Shown: positions 33,136 to 39,732 of the stretch, piece by piece
Layout of the letters: every line of letters begins with the position of its first letter
Numbering within the stretch: the first letter of the stretch is position 1
DNA from: a bacterium UBP4_UBA6127
Lineage (GTDB): Bacteria > UBP4 > UBA4092
Assembly: GCA_002428325.1 (NCBI GenBank)
Contig: DIVR01000056.1
Span: forward strand, 1 to 39,732
Direction of reading: 5' to 3'
DNA length: 39,732 nucleotides
Position numbers and translations under genes: made by a program
Notes under the pieces: model-generated
Databases searched by the model: none
Seen by the model: the letters and a program-made list of their open reading frames with translations, nothing else
Told to the model about the DNA's origin: nothing

Positions 33136-33705
33136 TTAAGGGCCAAAACGGACAATATCCCCGCTGCTGGTCGTCCCATTAGTGGGATCGTAGACTATCA
33201 ACCCTGCACCATTGCACCAGAGATCCGGTCCATTGCTTGCAAGATAATATGCATATGCGTTGTTTTGATTACCGGTTGCTGCCATTTCTCTCAAGACGAA
33301 AAAATTGGGGCTTTGGATATAGTTGAAATAATGGAATTCATGCTTTTTGGGGATATTCCCTGGAGTATTTCTTCCCTCGAAAATCTCATCAAACAGGGAA
33401 GATAAATAGGCAACCGGGGTGGTAAGGGTATAAGGCAGAAAGTGTGGTCCAGCATCATCTGCTATTGTCGGGCTAATCTGTTGATCTCTTCCATTGTAAT
33501 AAGGATAGGTATTATTATCAACATGGTAAGACTCGATGGCTTGGGTAGAAGTATGAAATTCCGCCTGAACTCTCGATACCTTGGCCCGAATCTGGGCCGC
33601 CAGAAAATTGGGAATGGCTATGGCCGCCAGAATTGCAATGATGGCCACGACTATAAGTAATTCAATCAGGGTGAAGCCCTGTTGAATAGGGGTTCTTTGA
33701 TGCAT
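33136..33705 (-). CDS. Pseudopilin/prepilin, first copy of the tandem pair
   Basis: 189 residues. The start MHQRTPIQQG-FTLIELLIVVAIIAIL carries the same prepilin peptidase site and helix as the following gene, and the tail YDPTNGTTSSGDIVRFGP is the same. The middle differs: YYNGRDQQISPTIADDAGPH, MAATGNQNNAYAYYLASNGPDLWCNGAGL, with a single cysteine, so the two paralogues have diverged only in their surface domain. Such proteins form the pseudopilus of type II secretion or minor pili. It is co-directional with, and 36 bp before, the second copy; a His/Cys-rich membrane protein gene lies 64 bp upstream. The pilus ATPase of the window, pilT, is 10 kb away. Confidence 0.92.
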   Translation of the reverse strand: MHQRTPIQQGFTLIELLIVVAIIAILAAIAIPNFLAAQIRAKVSRVQAEFHTSTQAIESYHVDNNTYPYYNGRDQQISPTIADDAGPHFLPYTLTTPVAYLSSLFDEIFEGRNTPGNIPKKHEFHYFNYIQSPNFFVLREMAATGNQNNAYAYYLASNGPDLWCNGAGLIVYDPTNGTTSSGDIVRFGP

Positions 33706-33716
33706 AGTTATAGCTT

Positions 33717-33740
33717 TCCTTTCAGTAAATCATCGAGGTT
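33717..33740 (-). repeat. 24-bp leader repeat, copy upstream of the first pseudopilin
   Basis: Identical to 33111-33134 over 24 bp. It supplies the AAAGGA ribosome site for the ATG at 33705. The spacer to the start codon differs in only a few bases between copies. Confidence 0.8.
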
Positions 33741-33769
33741 TTTGTTGAATGAAAAATTTGAAGTGATGG

Positions 33770-34252
33770 TTAAAAGGAAAAAATGGGGGGAGCGCGAACT
33801 TGTTGGGGGGTGACTTTTAATGTTTGGACAAAAGGTACTTGAACCAAAGGGTGAAACTCGAAAATGATCGGCACTATACCAGCCAGAATAATGGATAAAT
33901 CTCCCCGGAGGGTTTCCATGAGAAACGTTTTCCATAGGCATATCAAGCAGGGGCCATGATGATGTTTTGTGTTTTCACTGTGAGTATGGCAATGATGAAG
34001 TCCGAAGCTGGTGATACCATATCCGAGTATAACCCCTAAAACAGTCAGGTATGATAAACAGGATAATAGAAAAGGGGTCTCGTGAAGGATAAAATTCCTG
34101 GTTACACAAAGATGGCAGTCGGGATTGTATCCATTGGCATAACCGGGGTGATGATGGAATAGCACTAAAGCTGACCCAATCCCAAAGACAAAAAGAGTCA
34201 GGGTGATTATAAAGAAATTCAATGCCTTATTGTTTCTCCAGGAACTAAGCAT
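33770..34252 (-). CDS. His/Cys-rich small membrane protein of unknown function
   Basis: 160 residues; family not recognised. Three hydrophobic segments are visible at about 11-31, 60-82 and 118-136. The loops are loaded with possible metal ligands: HHHP (33-36), CHLC (46-49), HHCHTH (86-91) and HHHGPCLIC (97-105). The C-terminus QVRAPP resembles the tail of other small membrane proteins linked to metal handling, but I cannot name a family. AGGA lies 8 nt before the ATG. It is 64 bp upstream of the first pseudopilin and downstream of dusB on the same strand. A metal-binding or metal-transport role is inference from composition only. Confidence 0.65.
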   Translation of the reverse strand: MLSSWRNNKALNFFIITLTLFVFGIGSALVLFHHHPGYANGYNPDCHLCVTRNFILHETPFLLSCLSYLTVLGVILGYGITSFGLHHCHTHSENTKHHHGPCLICLWKTFLMETLRGDLSIILAGIVPIIFEFHPLVQVPFVQTLKVTPQQVRAPPIFSF

Positions 34253-34284
34253 TTATCAATCCTAGTGAAGTGATAGTCCTGTCG

Positions 34285-35310
34285 TCAAGAATCAAGAGCC
34301 TCGGTGTTATCTGAGTTATTATATTCTTTGATATATTGGTCCAGTAAGCTGCAAAGCTGGGAATAGTGGCTGACTTGATTTAAGTTGCCCCGAAGCCAGG
34401 TTGCCTGAGGCCATCCTGAAACATAATACAGGGAATGGGCTCTGAACAGGCGGTTGGCTATTTCTTCTCCATACAGTGGAATCATCATGGAGAGATGTTC
34501 TTTCATTAATTCAACTCGCTGGGGAAGGGATGGTTTAATGATGGAGGTTTCTCCCCGAAGCCGTCTCATGGAAGTATCAAATAACCAGGGATGCCCCAAG
34601 GCTCCTCGAGCCAACATGGCCCCATCTACTCCGGTATTATTGATCATATTGGCGACATCCTGATCGGTTATTAATCCCCCTGACCCCAAGACCGGGAAAG
34701 GCACGATAGCTTTCAATTCCTTGATTAAATCCCATCGGGGTTTACTGGAGTAGGGAATAGCTGCCGTTCGGGGATGCAGGGTAATGGCCGACAGTCCCAG
34801 GTGTTTAATCTTCTCTGCAATTTCCAGGATATTGATGGAATCTTCGTCTCTGCCTGAGCGGATTTTGATGGTAACCGGGACTTTCACGGCTTCTACCATG
34901 GAATGGATTATTTCAACCATCCGATTAGGGTCTCCCATCAGGGCGGAGCCTGCATATTGTTTCACAACTTTTCGGACGGGGCAGCCACAGTTTAAGTCAA
35001 TCAGATCCGCTCCATGTTCTTCACAAATCTTGGCGGCGGTGGCCAGGCTTTTGGGTTCAGACCCAAATAACTGAATCCCCAGCGGACGGTCTTCTTCTGT
35101 GGATTGAAGCATCTCAAAGGTACGTTTGCTGTTATAGAGCAATCCCGGGGCGCTGATCATTTCTGTAAAGGCCAGAGAGGCTCCAAATCTTCGGCTCATG
35201 ATACGGCAGGGAAGGTCAGTAAATCCTGCCATGGGAGCTAACACCAGGGGGTTTTTCAGAACCAGAGTCCCGATTCTTAAAGGATTATTTTTAGGGGAGA
35301 TTGAATCCAT
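34285..35310 (-). CDS. dusB: tRNA-dihydrouridine synthase, DusB-like
   Basis: 341 residues from the ATG at 35310 (GGAAGAG lies about 10 nt upstream). A TTG at 35343 inside the end of tsaD is an alternative that adds 11 residues. Dus enzymes reduce uridine to dihydrouridine in the tRNA D-loop using FMN and NADPH. The FMN barrel opens NPLVLAPMAGFTDLPCR (20-36). The catalytic cysteine is C110 in LNCGCPVRKVVKQYAG. Further FMN contacts are VTIKIRSGRDED, LHPRTA and GSGGLITDQD, and the MLARGALGHPWLF phosphate loop. The C-terminal helical tRNA-binding domain is complete. It directly follows tsaD, so two tRNA-modification genes are linked. Confidence 0.94.
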   Translation of the reverse strand: MDSISPKNNPLRIGTLVLKNPLVLAPMAGFTDLPCRIMSRRFGASLAFTEMISAPGLLYNSKRTFEMLQSTEEDRPLGIQLFGSEPKSLATAAKICEEHGADLIDLNCGCPVRKVVKQYAGSALMGDPNRMVEIIHSMVEAVKVPVTIKIRSGRDEDSINILEIAEKIKHLGLSAITLHPRTAAIPYSSKPRWDLIKELKAIVPFPVLGSGGLITDQDVANMINNTGVDGAMLARGALGHPWLFDTSMRRLRGETSIIKPSLPQRVELMKEHLSMMIPLYGEEIANRLFRAHSLYYVSGWPQATWLRGNLNQVSHYSQLCSLLDQYIKEYNNSDNTEALDS

Positions 35311-35332
35311 AAGGGGTGGGCTCTTCCATTTC

Positions 35333-36343
35333 TCAGGTTTCAATATCCAAAGTGGCGAATGCGTTTAATTCCAGGGAAGCCGTTGGCATACCTGCCTGGT
35401 GCATATAATATCCTGCTGCAGCGATCATTGCCCCGTTATCGGTGCATAATTTCAGGCTGGGCATATACATTCGAATTCCTTCTTTTTCAGCGGCTGCTGA
35501 TAATTGGGAACGAAGGCCTGAATTGGCGGCGACCCCTCCGCATAAAAGAAGGCTTTTGGCCTGCATCTTTCGAGCAGCATTCAGGGATTTATGGGTCAAT
35601 ACATCAATCACTGCCTGCTGGAAGCTGGCGGTGATATCTTCCAGGGTTATCCCATCTGAACCGAGAGGGTGAGATTCCAGGTGGCGGATGACGGCTGTCT
35701 TAAGGCCGCTAAAACTAAAATCAAAATTGTCCTGTTTCATCATGGCTCTGGGGAATTTCACAGCATCGGGCCTGCCAGATTTGGCTAACCGGTCAATATA
35801 GGGGCCGGCTGGATAGGGCAGTCCCAGTTTTTTGCCTACTTTATCAAAGGATTCCCCGGCGGCATCATCCATAGTGGAACCGATTTCTTTGAACTGCATA
35901 TGTCCGGGCATCTCTATCAGGCTGGTATGCCCTCCTGAGACCACAAAGGCTAAGGCCGGAAACTCAATCCCCGGATTCTCAATAAAAGTTGCATAAATAT
36001 GCCCATGCAGATGATTGACTGCCATCAGGGGAATATTATGGGACAGGGAGATGGTTTTGGCGGCGGTTACTCCCATTAATAAGGCACCCACCAGACCGGG
36101 GCCATAGGTGACCGCAATTAAGTCGATATCTTCAATCTTCTTACCGGCAGTATCCAGTGCTTCTTTCAATACCGGGAGGAATGTTTTAATATGGGCTCGA
36201 GAAGCAATCTCCGGCACGACACCTCCATATTTTTTATGCAGGTCAATCTGGGAGAGGATTATATTGGCATGGACAATCCGGCCATCTTCAACGATGGCAA
36301 CAGAAGTCTCATCACAGGATGTTTCAATACCAAGAATTAACAT
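35333..36343 (-). CDS. tsaD: tRNA N6-adenosine threonylcarbamoyltransferase TsaD
   Basis: 336 residues. TsaD, with TsaB and TsaE, moves the threonylcarbamoyl group from TC-AMP to A37 of ANN-decoding tRNAs. The opening MLILGIETSCDETSVAIVED is diagnostic. Metal ligands are H111 and H115 (NHLHGHIYA) and D302 (LCTDNGAM). The ASKA-fold phosphate loops are present (VSGGHTSLIEM near 133, FSFSGLKTAV near 210, and LCGGVAANSGLR near 262). It lies upstream of dusB on the same strand, with a 22-bp gap or an 11-bp overlap depending on the dusB start. The partners TsaB, TsaC and TsaE are not in the window. Confidence 0.97.
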   Translation of the reverse strand: MLILGIETSCDETSVAIVEDGRIVHANIILSQIDLHKKYGGVVPEIASRAHIKTFLPVLKEALDTAGKKIEDIDLIAVTYGPGLVGALLMGVTAAKTISLSHNIPLMAVNHLHGHIYATFIENPGIEFPALAFVVSGGHTSLIEMPGHMQFKEIGSTMDDAAGESFDKVGKKLGLPYPAGPYIDRLAKSGRPDAVKFPRAMMKQDNFDFSFSGLKTAVIRHLESHPLGSDGITLEDITASFQQAVIDVLTHKSLNAARKMQAKSLLLCGGVAANSGLRSQLSAAAEKEGIRMYMPSLKLCTDNGAMIAAAGYYMHQAGMPTASLELNAFATLDIET

Positions 36344-36407
36344 ATAACATATCTCATATCTATCCGATTCATTTTAACTAATTGGAAAAACCAACCTGAA
36401 AGGCAGA

Positions 36408-38258
36408 TTACCTTTCCTGCCACCATTGGGTAAGCAATTTGGGAAGATAACTTAACGGTTTTTCTACTTGATACCCATTCCCATACCGATCGGTTACCAG
36501 CTTGATATGGGCTCCGCTGAAATAGGTTAACGATAGAGGAAATCTTCGCATATAGGAATTTGCGTCATCACTTAAGAAAATCATCAGATCGTAATGATTT
36601 TTCCGAATTTCCCTAATCAATGCCAGCATGCTTTTTAGTTTGGCGAATCCTTTCACCGAAGGCATCGCCAGGATATGTTTAAAATCAGCGGCTATCTCAG
36701 GCCTCTGGGCACAACCATTAGCGGAAATCAGGGTTAATTCCCCGGCTTCGGCATTATTTTTTAAGACCCGGGCTGTTTTCAGAAGTAAGCCGGCATCTGC
36801 ATAATTCAGGACCAATACCTTTTCTTTTTTTCGGGAAGGTTTATAGTTATCCAGGATAGGATGGGGTCTGTCTTCAAAAGGCATATTGGCCAGTTTCTGG
36901 TCCCGGTATTGATACCAGGATTCGTATGCATGGTTTAGGGCCCAGATCAGGTCTTCCGTAGTCAGGTTATCGGTTCGTATGACAGCTGACCGGTTCCCAT
37001 CAAAATCAGACCATTGTTTGGTCAGGAGATACCCTTTTTCCTTTAATTCCTCATAATATCGGGTTCCGGGGAAGGGGGTTACAATTGAAAATTGCACCGA
37101 ATCAGGATCCTGGGCTAAGGCGAAATCAATGGTTTTCTGGATATTTTCTTTAGTTTCGCCTTCCAGTCCAAACGTAAATGTTAAATGAACTTTGATGCCT
37201 GCTTTCTTGGTCATTTGGACAGTTTCAACCACTTTTTTTAAATCCAAATGTTTATCGCAGCCATCCACCAGTTCCTGAACGCCTGACTCAACCCCATATT
37301 TAATGGCAATCATGCCTGCATCAGCCATGGCATCCAGCATTTCCTGATCCAGGGTATCGGCTCGGGCCATTGCCGCCCATGGAACATTTAATCCCTTTTT
37401 CTTGATTTCAGAACAAAGGTCCAGAATACGTTTCTTTCCCAGGTCAAAGGTATCATCATCAAAATAGAAAGCCTTGAACCCATAGGTTTTGATGAGCCAT
37501 TCCATTTCATTGACAACATCGACCGGGTTCCGGGGTCGATAAAGGTTATTCCCATAGACGACCTGGGGCCAGAGGCAGAAATTGCACTTAAAGGGACATC
37601 CCCTGGAGGCCCACATCTGAACCATAGGTTTGGGTAATGAGCCAAAATCATCGTTATAATTCAGCATCGGGAGATGCTTGAAGGCCGGCCAGGGTAATTC
37701 ATCAATATTTTCAATCAATTCCCGGCGGGGAGTGCAAACCACTTTCCCGGATGCATCCCGGTAGGAGATTCCCTGAATGTTATCGGTCGATTCTCCCTTG
37801 TCCAGCTTTTGAACCAGTTCCCGGAAAGTATATTCAAATTCCCCCAGTAACAGATAATCTACATCCTTGGTTTCTGCCAGAAAAGTATCTTTCATGACAG
37901 TTACATGGGGTCCGGCAAATACCATGATTACTTTTTCACCCAAGGCCTTTTTCAGGCTTTTTGCCATTGCGATATCGACTTCAATGGTTGGGGTGGAAGT
38001 TTCCAGCAATATGATATCAGGAGCAAAATCAACCGCTTTCCTGATAAACTCTTTTTCGGTATCATGTTCGGCAATCCCATCTACCAACCGGCATTCATAT
38101 CCTTCTTTTTCCAATACCGCGGTTGCATATGCCAGGTAAAAGGGAAATGGAAGGTAAACTGAGTTGGGGGGCTGCCAATGGGGCCATCGTGACCCGGCGC
38201 GGACTCCATACCGATTCCCCTTGCGCCAGGGGGCATTGCCGAGAAATACTTTCATCAT
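36408..38258 (-). CDS. B12-binding-domain radical SAM protein with extra C-terminal domain
   Basis: 616 residues. Residues 1-160 form a cobalamin-binding-like Rossmann domain (YLAYATAVLEKEGYECRLVDG, PDIILLETSTPT, VMVFAGPHVT-like strand), but without a DxHxxG motif. The radical SAM core begins with the cluster C221-PFK-C225-NF-C228 in ASRGCPFKCNFCLWPQ. It continues with AFYFDDDTFDLGKK and KYGVESGVQELVDG. This is the large B12-rSAM class that includes BchE-like and hopanoid/lipid C-methylating or oxidative enzymes. Residues ~485-616 (KVLVLNYADAGLLLKTARVL, YDLMIFLSDDANSYMRRF, HIKLVTDRYG) form a separate alpha/beta domain that I do not recognise. It is next to a glycosyltransferase, so a cell-envelope or secondary metabolite role is possible. 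Confidence 0.88.
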   Translation of the reverse strand: MMKVFLGNAPWRKGNRYGVRAGSRWPHWQPPNSVYLPFPFYLAYATAVLEKEGYECRLVDGIAEHDTEKEFIRKAVDFAPDIILLETSTPTIEVDIAMAKSLKKALGEKVIMVFAGPHVTVMKDTFLAETKDVDYLLLGEFEYTFRELVQKLDKGESTDNIQGISYRDASGKVVCTPRRELIENIDELPWPAFKHLPMLNYNDDFGSLPKPMVQMWASRGCPFKCNFCLWPQVVYGNNLYRPRNPVDVVNEMEWLIKTYGFKAFYFDDDTFDLGKKRILDLCSEIKKKGLNVPWAAMARADTLDQEMLDAMADAGMIAIKYGVESGVQELVDGCDKHLDLKKVVETVQMTKKAGIKVHLTFTFGLEGETKENIQKTIDFALAQDPDSVQFSIVTPFPGTRYYEELKEKGYLLTKQWSDFDGNRSAVIRTDNLTTEDLIWALNHAYESWYQYRDQKLANMPFEDRPHPILDNYKPSRKKEKVLVLNYADAGLLLKTARVLKNNAEAGELTLISANGCAQRPEIAADFKHILAMPSVKGFAKLKSMLALIREIRKNHYDLMIFLSDDANSYMRRFPLSLTYFSGAHIKLVTDRYGNGYQVEKPLSYLPKLLTQWWQER

Positions 38259-38287
38259 TTATCTAGAATCCTTAAAACCTTTCCAAA

Positions 38288-39547
38288 TTACTCAAAAAAC
38301 TTATAATACTTTTCAATAATTATATCCCATTTATACTCTTTCTCTGCTCTTTCCCTTGCCAATAAGCCCATTTGATGGGATATATTTTCATTTTCTAATA
38401 ATTGAGTGATTCTATCAAGAAGAACTTCTGAATCATTAACAGGAATCAGAAATCCTGTTTTACCATCCTGAACAGTCTGCTTGAATCCACCCCAATTAGA
38501 AGCTATTACAGGACGGCCGGAAGCCATTGCTTCCAAGGCTGTGATCCCAAAAGCTTCTCTCCAGGTTGAAGGGGCCAGACAGATGTGGCAGGATTGATAA
38601 AGTGCCGGGAGTTCATCCTGATGTAACCAGCCAGCTAACTTTATAAAAGGATCTGTTTGGAATTTCTTTTCTGCGGTGGTCAGTACCAATTCAAAATCCT
38701 GTCGGATGCTCCATAATTTCCGGCATGCGTCCAAAACAACAGGGAGTCCCTTGACAGGATCATCAACCCTTCCCGAAAAAAGAATCTGATTCTTTCCTGA
38801 TCCTGATAAGGAGGGGGGTGGGGTATAGCTAAAACGTTCGGTATCAATCCCTGAGGGTGTGATTTGAATATTTTCAGAATACGGTTTAAGGATTTCCGCT
38901 ATAAAATCATTATAGACCAGGACTTTATGGGCTTTTCTTAAAGCTTTTCTAACGAGGGCCGGATATCCGGGTGAAAAAGCTAATGCTCCCAGGTATTCCT
39001 GGCCGAAATGCATTCTGAAATTATCAGTATCCCTCCCCAGCAGGAGTTTTAACCCTGTCTTATAAGTCCTGAAATTCCAATTCAAACAGGTCCAGCATGC
39101 CCAGGGATTTTTCAGTAAATGATTATCACAGTTTTTCTTGAATTGAGGCTGGCGAAGGTTATTTAATCCACAAAGGATTTCATAAGCATAGAATCTTAAT
39201 ATCAGGGGATACTTCTCTGCGATAGCAGCTGCTAAATGAGGTTTCAGAAAATAACCATCTCCCATAAAGACATAATCGGGCTTAAACTCATCCAGGGCTT
39301 CCATGAACCTCTGGGGGACAGTGTACCGATTAAAACTGAATTTACTGAAGTTGATATGTTTTACAGGAAAAGGAAGATTCCCTTTTATAACCCCTCTATT
39401 CGTATAGCGGGTAAAATCAGGAAGGAAGAGGCAGACTTCATGACCCTTTTTCTGGAGGCGGGATGCCACTTCATACACATCGACCCAGGACCCTCCGGTG
39501 GGTGGGTAATTAAATAATAAATCAATAAAAGCGATACGTTTGGGCAT
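38288..39547 (-). CDS. GT4-family glycosyltransferase
   Basis: 419 residues, GT-B fold. The N-terminal domain starts IAFIDLLFNYPPTGGSWVDVYEVA (5-28), the acceptor side. The donor domain has ITPSGIDTERF (229-239), ILFSGRVDDPVKGLPVVLDA (255-274), the E-x7-E motif E331/E339 in WREAFGITALEAMASGRPVIAS, and GKTGFLIPVND. Retaining transfer of a nucleotide-sugar residue onto a glycan or lipid is expected. An odd feature is a cysteine/tryptophan-rich segment at 126-158, with C126, C140, C151 and C154 (WACWTCLNW), suggestive of a bound metal. It is 29 bp upstream of the radical SAM gene, so the two are likely co-transcribed. Confidence 0.92.
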   Translation of the reverse strand: MPKRIAFIDLLFNYPPTGGSWVDVYEVASRLQKKGHEVCLFLPDFTRYTNRGVIKGNLPFPVKHINFSKFSFNRYTVPQRFMEALDEFKPDYVFMGDGYFLKPHLAAAIAEKYPLILRFYAYEILCGLNNLRQPQFKKNCDNHLLKNPWACWTCLNWNFRTYKTGLKLLLGRDTDNFRMHFGQEYLGALAFSPGYPALVRKALRKAHKVLVYNDFIAEILKPYSENIQITPSGIDTERFSYTPPPSLSGSGKNQILFSGRVDDPVKGLPVVLDACRKLWSIRQDFELVLTTAEKKFQTDPFIKLAGWLHQDELPALYQSCHICLAPSTWREAFGITALEAMASGRPVIASNWGGFKQTVQDGKTGFLIPVNDSEVLLDRITQLLENENISHQMGLLARERAEKEYKWDIIIEKYYKFFE

Positions 39548-39561
39548 GAATGGATCCTGTC

Positions 39562-39729
39562 CTATTGGTCTTTCTGCATTCGGCGTTTTCTCCGGGCTTC
39601 CAGGGCAAACTGGTAATCATGGTATTCCTGGTGGATGAAAAATAAGAAATCAGCCGGGATGATATCCCATCGGGATTGAAGAATATCTTGTTTCAGGAAC
39701 ATCCTGAAATATTGAAGATTTGTTTTCAT
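39562..39729 (-). CDS. Small ORF or C-terminal part of a gene at the right edge
   Basis: A 55-codon frame reads MKTNLQYFRMFLKQDILQSR and ends FALEARRKRRMQKDQ, with an in-frame ATG at 39729 just inside the edge. The frame stays open to the last base, so it could also be the end of a longer gene. The stop is 14 bp before the start of the GT4 gene, on the same strand. There is a strongly basic tail and no recognised domain. Product unknown. Confidence 0.4.
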   Translation of the reverse strand: MKTNLQYFRMFLKQDILQSRWDIIPADFLFFIHQEYHDYQFALEARRKRRMQKDQ

Positions 39730-39732
39730 TTT

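Noticed and set aside
33708..33941. 77-codon minus-strand ORF ending LDDLLKGKL at the pseudopilin leader
   Set aside because: It overlaps the membrane-protein gene in another frame; the shared ending only reflects the duplicated 24-bp leader.

Overview
The window (39,732 bp) is a stretch of ordinary bacterial chromosome, about 30 protein genes on both strands, with no rRNA, tRNA, CRISPR array, insertion sequence, integrase or phage gene that I can see. The gene set points to an uncultivated, diderm (Gram-negative type) bacterium: MEP-pathway IspH, type IV pilus/type II secretion parts (PilT and two pseudopilins with the GFTLIELLIVV start), membrane-anchored periplasmic NrfA/NrfH cytochromes, large secreted TPR and DUF3857 proteins. 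The pseudopilins and the FAD-oxidoreductase/TIM-barrel/DUF3857 repertoire resemble those of candidate phyla such as Sumerlaeota, Hydrogenedentota or Omnitrophota. That placement is an impression from protein style, not a measured result.

Layout. 1-3250 (+): end of a beta-propeller-like protein and its terminator, a secreted TPR protein, ispH and a DinB-family protein. 3294-7167 (+): a tight run of FAD-dependent oxidoreductase, nitroreductase, FkbM methyltransferase and a multipass acyltransferase of the HGSNAT/DUF5009 type. 7168-7525: a gene-free convergent gap with two near-identical 18-bp palindromes. 7526-10129 (-): secreted TIM-barrel-like protein, hotdog thioesterase and GrpB-family protein. 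10264-11847: GDPD phosphodiesterase (+) facing an MBL-fold hydrolase (-), with a third copy of the palindrome between them. 12032-15883 (+): a 1,283-residue TPR/DUF3857/transglutaminase protein. 15996-18278 (-): DivIC/FtsB-like protein, then nrfH and nrfA (order nrfA-nrfH in transcription). 18454-20380 (+): larB-larC for the nickel-pincer cofactor, ended by a strong bidirectional terminator. 20470-25423 (-): golvesin-like/thioredoxin-like secreted protein, family 4 uracil-DNA glycosylase, pilT, coaBC and gmk. 25712-30166 (+): yicC, rlmN and rnr. 30262-30537 (-): HU. 30809-32449 (+): dNTPase and a CBM48-type protein. 32545-39729 (-): two tandem pseudopilins, a His/Cys-rich membrane protein, dusB, tsaD, a B12-binding radical SAM protein, a GT4 glycosyltransferase and an edge ORF.

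Most genes are housekeeping: isoprenoid synthesis, CoA synthesis, nucleotide metabolism, tRNA/rRNA modification, RNA decay and nucleoid structure. Physiology is suggested by NrfAH (respiratory nitrite ammonification, quinol-linked), larBC (a LarA-type nickel-pincer enzyme somewhere in the genome) and PilT with pseudopilins (surface filaments or secretion).

I found no convincing complete new system. The least explained items are the palindrome TTTTGACAGCTGTCAAAA, found only in two convergent gaps; the duplicated pseudopilin unit with its copied leader; the thioredoxin-like protein that has lost its first active-site cysteine; the extra C-terminal domain on the radical SAM protein; and the His/Cys-rich membrane protein upstream of the pseudopilins.
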